A DNA stretch of 56,481 nt from Halocafeteria seosinensis (Eukaryota; Sar; Bigyra; Bicosoecida): contig LVLI01000215.1 of the NCBI GenBank assembly GCA_001687465.1, positions 1 to 56,481 on the forward strand, read 5' to 3'. Each line of letters opens with the position of its first letter. The stretch's first letter is position 1. Shown piece by piece: positions 24,141 to 32,529 of this stretch. Position numbers and translations under genes: made by a program. Under the pieces are notes generated by a model, which was given only the letters and a program-made list of their open reading frames with translations, searched no databases and was not told where the DNA came from.

Positions 24141-24761
24141 ATGTCTCAGCATCAGGAGGGCAAATTGATCGGTATCATTGCCGACGAGGTAAGAGCGCTC
24201 GAGAAACGTAATAAAACCTCCTATGAGCACTGGGAAAGTCATGTTCTCCAGGACACCGTCACTGGATTCCTCCTCACGGGCATCGGGTGCACAGATGGAC
24301 AAAGCAGTAACTATTTCGTCGTCGATGAGAGTATGTTTTAATCCAGGAATGTAGGAGGACGTATATTATATACCTCGTGGATGATCGTCATCGCAGAAAC
24401 ATCGGTGAGCGACATTGAGGATAGGTTTACAGAACTCGTCACGCGGGATGATATCGGACTCTTATTTATCACCCAAGAAGTAAGGCAGATACAAGCATTT
24501 TTAGCTCTCGTATGAGACTTACATTCCGTCTGGGATGATAATGCCAGGTAGCGGGAGACATCAGGCATGTCATACAGCGCCATGAAAAAGACCAGACAGT
24601 CGTCATGGAAATACCCAGCAAAGACAAACCGTATGTGTTGAGCTCGACGGGAACGCTACCTTCCTCTTGAGTAACGACTACCTCTTACCTCTGTATGCTG
24701 CAGATATGACCCTAATGCTGATCCCGTAATGCAGCGGGTGCAGCAGTTGTTAGGCATGTAG
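24141..24761 (+). CDS. VMA7: V-type H+-ATPase subunit F
   Basis: Five exons, 24141..24188, 24252..24330, 24397..24479, 24548..24630 and 24704..24761, give 116 residues, the normal size for this subunit. The spliced protein reads LIGIIADEDTVTGFLLTGIG, then FVVDE, DIGLLFITQEVA, IRHVI, and ends with MEIPSKDKPYDP, all diagnostic of subunit F. Without splicing the first intron, an extra peptide would sit inside the conserved DE-DT junction, which confirms that intron. Subunit F is in the central stalk of V1, coupling ATP hydrolysis to rotation at vacuolar and endomembranes. It faces NUDCD2 head to head and eL34 tail to tail. Confidence 0.95.
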
Positions 24762-24949
24762 ATCAACCTACCTGTGAAAATGGAGAACATATATCAATTC
24801 ACATTAACACTCGGAACTACTTCGTTTTATGAAGTTACATAGTAACTTTAACAAATCAATGATTATTTTTAGATGGTATATTGCTGGTATTAGTGAATCA
24901 GCATTCACAATACGAACAACTGCTGGGCGGAAAGAACTCTATGTGAGAA

Positions 24950-25521
24950 TTACTTGCTAGCAGCAGCTCCCTTCTTGGATGATCCTTTAGAAGAAGCTCC
25001 CTTGCTCGCTTTAGCGGCTTTGCTGCTTTTTGCTTTCTCTGTTAAGACCTTCTTTACAATTTTCTGCTCCTCCACAATGAATGCGCGTAAGATACGTTCA
25101 CGGACTGCGGCATGACTCAAGTTACCACCGTAAGCTCGGGACACTGTGCGTTTATGTTGAGGCAAGCGGGCGAATGCTTTCGGCCTAGCACGAGGAATCT
25201 GCAACAAAGCACCCACAAATGCATACTCGGATGAAATCCAAGACTACGAGTACCATCCTAATAGCACAAGCTACATACCCCGTGCAAAGGCTTTCCCGTA
25301 TCACCACATTTCGGTACTCCAGCGCGCTTTCTCAAGTTGTGTGCAAGAAGCCTTCCACCTGTATCACATTAAAACGACGCCATAAAGTGAATAGCAGTGA
25401 CATTTCAGCTTTCCATCGCAGCGCCGTCGCACATACCTGGGGATTTCACCACCCGAATTCGGTTCGAGGTTGTGTTGTAGGAGTGGCGTTTGCGATAGGT
25501 TACTCGGATATCTTTGACCAT
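24950..25521 (-). CDS. RPL34: 60S ribosomal protein eL34
   Basis: Three exons on the minus strand, 25437..25521, 25279..25358 and 24950..25198, encode 137 residues. The N-terminus has the [24 protein letters not shown] pattern of eL34 (key parts [10 protein letters not shown] and RVVKSPG). Exon 2 carries the zinc-type [12 protein letters not shown], and exon 3 has [18 protein letters not shown] and [11 protein letters not shown]. The C-terminal tail is Lys/Ser/Ala-rich and longer than in many relatives. A housekeeping large-subunit protein; it converges with the V-ATPase F gene 188 bp away. Confidence 0.95.
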
Positions 25522-26539
25522 TTTACCTGCCTATCTTTCTGTAAAGCAAAGTAGCGTTAAATGAATATATGAACCTAATACAGCCCTGTCTGTGGATGAA
25601 GCCGCCCTCTTCCAGTCCTCAATGTCTCCGATCAATCCTCTGAAGCAACGTGTGCATCTATGCACAATCTACACCATACACATAACCGCCCTTGTATTAC
25701 ACAAGCATTGCCATTTCTCTCTTAGAAGGCCCTCAATAAAGAGTGTTTCTGTGCCCCGTCGAAAGGGAGACGAAAACGACAAAAAATGAAAGGCCAGAGG
25801 CAAAGGGGAAACAACAAGGGACACGAGACCCGAGGGTCTCCGTATGCAAGGGGAAGTAGCAGAGAACGGCAAGGGCTCTACCATATCAACCTGAGACTAT
25901 GCACTTACATCCAGAAGGTAAAAACGTAATAGATCTCCCTACTAAGAGAATTTATAAACGCCTCTAATCTCTTGCCGGCTATCAAGTCCGCCCAGCGTGC
26001 ATTGTGGCCGGAAGTGGATAGTGTCACTGGAGGGAGCAAACTTTTGTTGACGTTGAAGTTGGGAGTAGCTTTTCAGGCGAAGTGTTGCTGACAGCAGCTG
26101 TGACCGGTATTATACCCGAGGAACTCCATAAGATGAACGTTTGGCAGAACATGCCCCTACCAGTTCACTAACTGACTCAGTCCATTAGCGTTATTTGTTA
26201 GAAGATGAAGGTTGTCTTTACCCATTGTCAGACGAGACGTGTGTGTGTGTGTGTGTGTGTGTATGCCATACTGAGAATTCATTCGATGGTAACGTCGTTT
26301 TCGAAGGTACTGCAGAGAGCAACCTTTTACTCGTAGCCCTGCGCGTTCTGCAACTCAGGGGAAGAGAGGCTTTGAGGGTGAGGCTTTGTCCGCCCGGTCA
26401 AAGAAATGAGCCTTCAGCGGGTTATGTATGGTTACGGGCTTCCGTAGTACTGTAGTAGCAGTGTATATAATTATGTCAAGATCAGTAGTCCTGAATTAAT
26501 AATAAGACCAGCCGTTCACACAAGCAATGTGTGAAAGCT
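25522..26539. other. Intergenic region with GT microsatellite
   Basis: About 1 kb without a supportable gene. It contains the (GT) tract at 26239..26262. The short frames here encode nothing recognisable. Confidence 0.45.
26239..26262. repeat. (GT)12 microsatellite
   Basis: Twelve uninterrupted GT dinucleotides, directly readable; useful as a polymorphic marker, no function inferred. Confidence 0.95.
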
Positions 26540-27110
26540 TTAACGTCGGTTCCTACACTTAGGCAAATCGCGGCAGTGTAATACCGTAAGCCCACGATCG
26601 ATGGAAGTCTTTGTGTTTACCCATATCTCATTTCTGATCTCTCTCATTTCACCTCCTGATTTCGTTAGCAGCGCTTGGGTGACACGCCATTCCAATAACT
26701 TATTTTCCAATTCCTGCTTATGGACATCGGTAGGTTCTTCGTCCACTTGTTGTTGTACCATCGAGATCATCAGTTCGCATATCTGTGAAACTTGCCGTAT
26801 AATAGGTAACAAAGATATTGTTGCCGTACCATGCCTCTGCCGCTTACCTCGACATGTAACTGGAGTTCCTGTAGGCCAGCGGGTAACCCACTGCGGGTTG
26901 TAGCTTGTCGCCCGTCTGACCTTGCGCTTCCAATGCGTTTCGAACCATTTCCTGATGCACTGCCAGTTCTTCCGCGGCTTGCTTTAAAGAACACGCATGT
27001 GTGCCTTTGTCTCCCAAACAGTCATTTTTATGCGCTTGAAGCAGCTTTCTGACCTCCTTGACCCGCTCACGTTCACACAGAAATTTCGATTCCTCTGCCA
27101 AATTTTGCAT
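26540..27110 (-). pseudogene. Truncated pseudogene copy of the TPR-like gene
   Basis: On the minus strand this region matches the intact gene at 28282..29704 in order. It has an N-terminal EESK...RVKEVRKLLQ block, then LQLHVE joined by an intron to ICELM, then KLLEWRVTQALLTKS and EMREIRNEIW. The intron sits exactly where the intact gene has its own. The frame is lost near 26885 and again after EIW, where the FHRSWAY and YYTAAICLSVG pieces appear in other frames. Homology stops near 26550, so most of the TPR-like region is missing. It is an inverted, degenerate paralogue. Confidence 0.72.
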
Positions 27111-28227
27111 CTTAAGTTGGTATTATCGAATCTAACCTGTACCATACAATAGAAAAACAAGTAAAGTTACCCATAATGCTTTGTGGTAAAGAATGGCTGC
27201 GTTGCTTGACACTGTATTAGAGCGCGGAGTGTGTCCAGCGAGAAACGAAAAGATACGGGGACTTACACCTCGATTCCTTTCGTTCAACTATACACAACAC
27301 AGACGGTAATTTGCAAACTACACCTAATACACTTTCCGACACTTTCCTTTTTTGTGTATTCCGTTGGTGCAATTATCAATTATGCCCAATTTATTAGTTC
27401 TGTCAAGGCCTTCTTCGTGGTGTACGAAGCCGCGGCCTTGTGAGATACAATGCTTGTGCTTTATAAGACCATATTATAATGATGCTCTGCAGCACGTCAA
27501 TGTTATAGATAGCTTAGCCATACTAACGCCTCGAAGCTACTTCAGGTATTTACCTCTTGTTCTATCGGATACATCGTGTACGTATTGCGAGCGGGCGGAG
27601 CGTTTCCTCGATTCCTTGCTCCAGCATTATGCGCAGATATCCATTGACAAGACGTAGCTGTCGGTCCTGGAAGCACGCAAGCTTCCTAAGAGTACATCAT
27701 TGCCTATTGTAGCTTACAAATTGGGTGTATATTGTACTACCATACATATGTATGATGAAGTGCAGTCCCTCCGGAGTTCGCCGCTTCCATTTCGATTCCT
27801 TTCGTACAATTTTATACCACACAGACGATAACTGTAATAAACCACGCACAACAGAGCTATAGAAGATGATCAGTTGCTTCTGTGTTATTCGAAACAACCA
27901 ATAGGCAATCTCATATAGCTTGTATCCGCCGGCAACCACATTGGGTCAGGAGTTGGATTTCCGAGTGGAATATTCCACTCTCGCCAACAGTACAATGTGC
28001 AAAAAGATTTGTTTAATTTATTCATTTTGACACTTGAAGAAGGAAAATACCTACATTTATTTTTGCCGAAGGTTAGTGCCCTTGTTTTTACATTTAGTGC
28101 TACTGTGCAACGTAAAGATTCCATATCTTTCCTTCTATGTGTGTCTCAAGAGGTCTGGATTCCTCTTGGGTAATTTAGTCTTTCATTCCTTCCCCACATG
28201 ATATATATCAGCATCAATGCCTTTGTG
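27111..28227. other. Spacer between the inverted gene copies
   Basis: About 1.1 kb without a supportable gene. It contains a pair of diverged ~60-bp direct repeats near 27268-27325 and 27788-27848 and otherwise unremarkable sequence. Confidence 0.45.
27268..27848. repeat. Pair of diverged ~60-bp direct repeats
   Basis: The string TTCGATTCCTTTCGT (first copy TCGATTCCTTTCGT), followed by CAA...TA, CACAACACAGACG or CCACACAGACGATAA, occurs near 27270 and again near 27790 in the same orientation. The coordinates enclose both copies and the spacer. Origin unknown. Confidence 0.5.
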
Positions 28228-28235
28228 TATATAAA
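28228..28235 (+). promoter_or_regulatory. TATA box of the TPR-like gene
   Basis: A perfect TATATAAA lies 46 bp upstream of the ATG at 28282, a sensible distance for a short 5' leader. Motif only; no start-site data. Confidence 0.5.
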
Positions 28236-28281
28236 TACTCTGCCATCGAAACGCAGTATAAGCCTAAGAGTCTAAAACGCA

Positions 28282-29704
28282 ATGGCAACATTGCAGGAGG
28301 AATCGAAGACGGAGTTGGTCTTCAAATTTGAGCAGCTCAACAAAGTCAAAGAGCTTCTCCAAGAGCATAATATTCTGAGAGATAAGGATTTATGCTGCGC
28401 ATCTAATGGTACTCTTGGCGAGCCGAAGCGTTCTTCTGAAAACGAAGCAGAAGAAGGACTCGACAACGAGTCCAAAAAGCTCAAAGACTACTTGCGCAAG
28501 GCTGGTGAAGCGCTAGCACCATTTCAAGAAGAACTTCGAACCATCTTGGAAACCAATCATCGCGCAGGGAAAAGACTGCAACCTGTAGATCCGGAAGAAT
28601 GTAAATTTTACGCCGAGGTATGCTTCATATATGTATCAACTCAGATACAGACAGCGTTCCAGCTCCTCACTGCTTCACTGTGTTTATGAGGTCTTAATTG
28701 TCTGTTTGCAGGTTTGTAATCTCATGGAACGCCTTTTGAACCTTCAGACAGATAACCGACAAAGGAAGGAAGAGTCCAAGAAAATCCAAGAAATGATCTT
28801 GGAATGGCGGGCCACTCGGGGTCTAATGACGAAATCCGCTGAAGAGATGCGTCAAATCGGAAATGAAATGTGGACCTACCACAACAATTTCCATCGAGCG
28901 TGGGCTTATTACACGGCTGCTATTTGTCTGAGTTTGGGGAAGGATTTCAAAGCATTATGCAATCGAGCGGTAATTGCTTACGGCAATTATGTGAATCCCA
29001 GCACTGGTGAAGCGTGTGACACGGACAATGAGACGCTGAAAGCTTTATATGACGGATACTTTTCCGCCATTGCAGCGTACAAGTGTGAGCCGACCCACAC
29101 AAAAGCTCATCTCTTTGCAGCCAAACTAGCGAAGGCTCTCGGGTTCTATGACACACTCTCTGAGACTATCAATGGGGCTTACGGGCAAATTCTAGGACGG
29201 TTGGCATCGTCTTCCGGTTTTTTTACTGTCGCTCGTATTTCGGAGTGCATCAACCAAGGCAGACTGGGCATGGGTTCATATAATCCCGACACCCTCGACA
29301 AGAAGTTGGAAGCAATAAGGGCGTCCTGGAAAACCGTCGGAGCTCTGATAGAGGGATGCGCGGAATGCGATGCTAAAACTCAACTCAGAGCACTGGTTGA
29401 TATTATATATCAGGAGCGTGAAAGGACCGCTACGATATATGGAGAGAAATGTACAGCGTTGGAGCAATCCAAGAAGAAATATACTGGGGATGTAAAGTCT
29501 CAACAAGTGATGCAAAGCCACTGCGAGGAATCATTGGATAAAACTGCAAGAATCCCATCTGAGCAACAAGTCCCCTTAAACCAACGGTTTCACGCGATTC
29601 ACGACAACGGGAATTATTTCGAGATGAAGAGCTCTTGCATTGCCTTATCCTTAGCAGAGAATATCTGGCGGAAAAAGTGGATAAAGGGATACATCCTAAT
29701 ATAA
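28282..29704 (+). CDS. TPR-like, coiled-coil-rich protein of unknown function
   Basis: Two exons, 28282..28617 and 28712..29704, encode 442 residues; the 94-bp intron is phase 0. The first ~150 residues are strongly charged and helical (coiled-coil-like). Residues about 170-260 look like TPR helices, with AWAYYTAAICLSLG, ALCNRAVIAYGNY and a KAHLFAAKLAKALG helix. I do not recognise the protein beyond this. The 3' end is suspect: the last dozen codons and the stop lie inside the left arm of the palindrome that borders the AT-rich virus-like segment, so the natural C-terminus has probably been replaced. An inverted pseudogene copy lies at 26540..27110. Confidence 0.6.
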
Positions 29705-29877
29705 TAGGGGATTATTCCCAAAATTTTATAGCAGGGGGTAAAACCCTAAATCCACAGGGAACCTACTACCTGAAGGTAGTAGTCCTATACATTTAGGGCT
29801 TAATCCTCTATAATAAAACTTAGGGGTTTATCCTCAATCATACAGGGATGTATCCCTATATCCACCTTTTCCGCAAA
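29668..29877. repeat. ~210-bp imperfect palindrome at the left edge of the virus-like segment
   Basis: The sequence folds on itself around 29772. The centre is a perfect 9-bp stem (CTACTACCT / AGGTAGTAG) with a two-base loop. The outer ends match as GCGGAAAAAGTGGATAAAGG at 29668 against the complement of a near-identical run ending at 29874. Pairing continues between these with mismatches and small indels. Such a structure could be two terminal inverted repeats joined head to head, or a hairpin end copied into a duplex, both plausible for a linear DNA virus or Polinton-like element. Confidence 0.8.
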
Positions 29878-30167
29878 ATTACACTTAAAATTAAGTTTTA
29901 ACTTAACTTTTAAATTACACTCAAAATTTCATTTTTAAATAAGTAGCTTGAAAGCGAAGCGTGGTTATTGGATTGTAGTCCGAAGCTACAATGACCGAGG
30001 CGTCATTGAGCGTCCTATTCTTATTATTATATTTTCTCTAAATAGAAATTTTTATAATTAGTTTANANTAATTTTAAAAAGAAAATCAATTTCTTCTTTT
30101 TTAATATTTTAAAATTAAAGAAAAAATTGATTTTTATATTTTTAAAAATAATAAGTAATATAAAACA
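29878..30167. other. AT-rich non-coding leader of the virus-like segment
   Basis: About 290 bases, extremely AT-rich apart from a GC-richer island near 29945-30020 that can form short hairpins. It also holds an inverted pair of AAAATCAATTTCTT / AAGAAAAAATTGATTTT type around 30080-30140. No coding potential is seen. Confidence 0.5.
29972..30008 (+). other. Two overlapping, mutually exclusive hairpins
   Basis: ATTGTAG (29972-29978) pairs perfectly with CTACAAT (29986-29992). CAATGAC (29989-29995) pairs perfectly with GTCATTG (30002-30008). The two 7-bp stems share CAAT, so only one can form at a time. The stems are direct observation; any regulatory role is inference. Confidence 0.5.
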
Positions 30168-30449
30168 ATGGGACGAATGAAAGACCACTTGATAGAACAA
30201 GAAGAGAACGAAAATTGCGACTATATGGTTAATACTTGGGGTTCTACTTATTTAGAAGCTAGAAGAATTTATGAAGAAGGTGAACCTAAACATTATTTTG
30301 AGATAGATACTAGTTATACACATGATGAAAGGGAAAACTTTTTTGAAGATTTGAAAATATTTGATTATCCAGTATGGGAATACTTGGCATTTGAAAACCC
30401 AGCTGGAGTTTTACATTGTGTTGATTATATATTTTCTGACCTAGAATAA
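30168..30449 (+). CDS. Small acidic protein of the virus-like segment
   Basis: 93 residues from an ATG preceded by a very AT-rich leader. It is rich in Glu, Asp and Tyr, with no membrane segment or recognisable motif. Its stop is followed three bases later by the next ATG, a spacing typical of compact viral gene blocks. AT-rich codon use matches the rest of the segment and not the host genes. Function unknown. Confidence 0.6.
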   Translation: MGRMKDHLIEQEENENCDYMVNTWGSTYLEARRIYEEGEPKHYFEIDTSYTHDERENFFEDLKIFDYPVWEYLAFENPAGVLHCVDYIFSDLE

Positions 30450-30452
30450 TAT

Positions 30453-30611
30453 ATGATGAAACAACGATATTTGGTGTGGATGAAACGCAGAACTCCTACA
30501 GGAATATCAAGAAGAAAAATAATAACTTATGCTTTGAGTCCTGATCAAGCTAAACACTTTGCTAAACACAGACTAAGAGGTTATTCTATTCAATCTGTAA
30601 AACGTGATTAG
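30453..30611 (+). CDS. Small basic protein of the virus-like segment
   Basis: 52 residues starting MMKQRYLVWMKRR, strongly basic (many Lys/Arg) with a short helix-forming middle (SPDQAKHFAKHRLRG). The reading frame begins three bases after the preceding stop and its last 4 bases overlap the convergent protease gene. A small nucleic-acid-binding protein is possible on charge alone; I recognise no family. Confidence 0.5.
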   Translation: MMKQRYLVWMKRRTPTGISRRKIITYALSPDQAKHFAKHRLRGYSIQSVKRD

Positions 30612-31159
30612 ATATCCTTTGTGAGCCAACTAACCGTTTGATCAAAGGTTTTTAGACCGAATTTATTACGCTTTTTTTCTAAAAAGTTAATAAAACCTTT
30701 TATCGTTAGGTGTTTTTTACGATAGCGTAAGATGACATAACGACCGCAAGTTTCACTATCCGTATACTGTAATTGTAATTGCTGATCATTATAGTAAATA
30801 GGTTTGGGATTATTTCCTTTAACAACAGATTCAAGAATTCTAGCTCGTGATTGATTTAATTTTTTGTTTTTAGAAAGAGTATTTATACTTAAACTTTGGT
30901 CAGGATAATCACCGTAGCTATCAAAAAAACTAATATATTTACCGTGATCTAAAAGCAGACACCAATGACCGTAAGATTTTTTAAACAAATACAGAATGAT
31001 AACCGCTTTAGAGGGGTTATTTAAAACATCATAGATAGTTTTGTTTTTAGGGATCTCAGCGTATGTAATTATAGGAATTTTTTGTTTGGTGGCTTCTTGT
31101 ATTTGAGCACCACTTAAAGCTTGATATTTTAACTTACTAATAAGATCACTATTGACCAT
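30608..31159 (-). CDS. Adenain-like (C5/Ulp1-fold) cysteine protease
   Basis: 183 residues. The catalytic layout of the adenovirus-type maturation protease is complete. H65 lies in YGHW, D80 in FFDSYG followed by YPDQ, Q131 in LQLQY, and C138 in ETCGRY. The Q-to-C spacing of seven residues equals that between the oxyanion glutamine and the catalytic cysteine in adenain. This order and the GHW/FDSYG/TCG signatures are those of the protease found in virophages and Polinton-like viruses, where it processes capsid proteins during assembly. The frame is intact, so decay has not started or is recent. It reads toward the small basic gene and is headed by a perfect 13-bp hairpin just upstream of the ATG. 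Confidence 0.82.
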   Translation of the reverse strand: MVNSDLISKLKYQALSGAQIQEATKQKIPIITYAEIPKNKTIYDVLNNPSKAVIILYLFKKSYGHWCLLLDHGKYISFFDSYGDYPDQSLSINTLSKNKKLNQSRARILESVVKGNNPKPIYYNDQQLQLQYTDSETCGRYVILRYRKKHLTIKGFINFLEKKRNKFGLKTFDQTVSWLTKDI

Positions 31160-31187
31160 TTAAATCTCTATATTTAGAGATTTAAAT
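31158..31187. promoter_or_regulatory. Perfect 13-bp hairpin between viral genes
   Basis: ATTTAAATCTCTA and its exact complement are separated by TATT. The structure fills the gap between the stop of the small membrane protein gene and the protease ATG, overlapping both by 1-3 bases. It may end one transcript or serve as promoter for the next; palindromes between genes mark transcript ends in mimivirus-like systems (established for those viruses, inferred here). Confidence 0.6.
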
Positions 31188-31336
31188 TAATTTTCTGTTT
31201 CAACGCTAGATTTACATTCAGAATTACCGCACTTACTTTGAAACCAACATTTTTTACGGATCAACTTGTAGATGAGTGGTGAAATTCCAGCACTACCCCC
31301 AATTACTGTTGTAAGGATAATGGTAAGTAGTTCCAT
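31187..31336 (-). CDS. Small single-pass membrane protein
   Basis: 49 residues. Residues 2-24 (MELLTIILTTVIGGSAGISP start) are hydrophobic, followed by a basic turn (KLIRKK) and a hydrophilic tail with three cysteines. The gene sits between the protease and the lysine-rich gene on the same strand, with only 21 bp to the latter. Tiny membrane proteins are common in virophages, where some are virion membrane or entry-associated proteins; no specific role is claimed. Confidence 0.55.
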   Translation of the reverse strand: MELLTIILTTVIGGSAGISPLIYKLIRKKCWFQSKCGNSECKSSVETEN

Positions 31337-31357
31337 TTCTATAATTAAGCTCAGATT

Positions 31358-32527
31358 TTATTTAAGCTTTTGAATAACTTTTTTGTGTTGAAGTGGAGGA
31401 CCATATGTAGATTTTTTTGTACCGAGATTAGCACCACCTTTCTTCTTACCTTTCTTACCCTTTTTATTTTGCTTCTTTTGCTTTTGTTTTCGTTCTTTTT
31501 CTTGTTGTTTACGAATTTGTTTCTTTTCTTTTTCTGTGGCTAGTATTAAATCGTCAGGATCACCTTGGAAAGTTTTTGTTGCGTGTTTAGGTTTAGCACC
31601 CTTGTTCAACTTTTTGAAAAAGTTAATAGTATCTTTGATATTTTTTACAGGACCTCCACCTTTTTTACCACTTCCTTCTTCAGGTACAGCTTGACCAGAT
31701 TGAGCTGGTGTAGATTGTCCTTGAGTTGGGGCTTTTTCTCCAGTAATACCATTTTGGATAGTATTTAGTTTTTCATTGGGAAGTTTAGACTTATTAGCTC
31801 TAGTCTTAACCATGGACATTAATTGTTCACCATTGGATTCGATCAATTGATCATAGAAAACTTCTAAAGCCGGAACACGATCTCGAGTGTTAAGAGTACT
31901 TTGTAATTTTATTAAATAAAGATAAATGATTATAATTAGACGAAATTTACCCCTGAAAGCTCTTAAAGTAGCTGGCTGAGCTCGGCTTAAAATAGTTTCA
32001 ATTTTAGAGATTAAATTCTTGAGTTGGTCTGATTTAAGTTTTTGACCGTTTTCTTGGAGCATAGTTAAAACCTTTTGAATAGATTCGGTTTTAATTTCAT
32101 CTACTTTGGGATTTTTACCCTGAACAGCTAAAACCCATTCTGAAAGAAGATTTTGGATTTGGAGAATTTCACCTCTAGCTTCAGTTAAGGGCATACTTTT
32201 AGGATTGGGGAGGGCTGTTTCACCACTTTCTTCACCTTGTTCAAAGTTTTGAGCATTTCTTTTTTTTAACCTTAAAAGTTCTTGCTGAAGATTTGGGTTT
32301 TGGCTATTACCCCCTCCTTTTTTATCCAGTGAAAGACCATTTGAATGATTGTTATAGAAGCGACCTTCAATACTACTAGCGATAACACTATTATGTGGGG
32401 CATTATCTAAACGTCTTTTGGTTTCAATTCTGTTTCTAGCTAAATCATAAGCTTGTTGATTAAGGGGATTAGAAAGATTAGCATGATATCCTTTAGGTTT
32501 CTGAGCGAAGTTATCATTTCTACCTAG
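31358..32527 (-). CDS. Lysine-rich protein, N-terminus missing (partial)
   Basis: The frame is open from the junction at 32527 to the stop at 31358, 389 codons, with no start codon upstream of an internal ATG at 32192-32194. So the true N-terminus is lost. The N-terminal part is Asn/Arg-rich and includes GRFYNNHSNG; a helical middle follows (LLSEW, TILSRAQPATLRAF, a hydrophobic IIIIYLYLIKL stretch). A Gly/Pro/Ser linker leads to an extremely basic tail of Lys/Gln repeats. This resembles a DNA-binding or core structural protein of a small dsDNA virus, but I recognise no family. It is cut where host cysteine-repeat coding begins. Confidence 0.55.
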   Translation of the reverse strand, partial: LGRNDNFAQKPKGYHANLSNPLNQQAYDLARNRIETKRRLDNAPHNSVIASSIEGRFYNNHSNGLSLDKKGGGNSQNPNLQQELLRLKKRNAQNFEQGEESGETALPNPKSMPLTEARGEILQIQNLLSEWVLAVQGKNPKVDEIKTESIQKVLTMLQENGQKLKSDQLKNLISKIETILSRAQPATLRAFRGKFRLIIIIYLYLIKLQSTLNTRDRVPALEVFYDQLIESNGEQLMSMVKTRANKSKLPNEKLNTIQNGITGEKAPTQGQSTPAQSGQAVPEEGSGKKGGGPVKNIKDTINFFKKLNKGAKPKHATKTFQGDPDDLILATEKEKKQIRKQQEKERKQKQKKQNKKGKKGKKKGGANLGTKKSTYGPPLQHKKVIQKLK

Positions 32528-32529
32528 AA

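Noticed and set aside
26195-26455. Short frame running through the GT microsatellite
   Set aside because: Its length comes from the repeat itself, and the peptide has no recognisable content.
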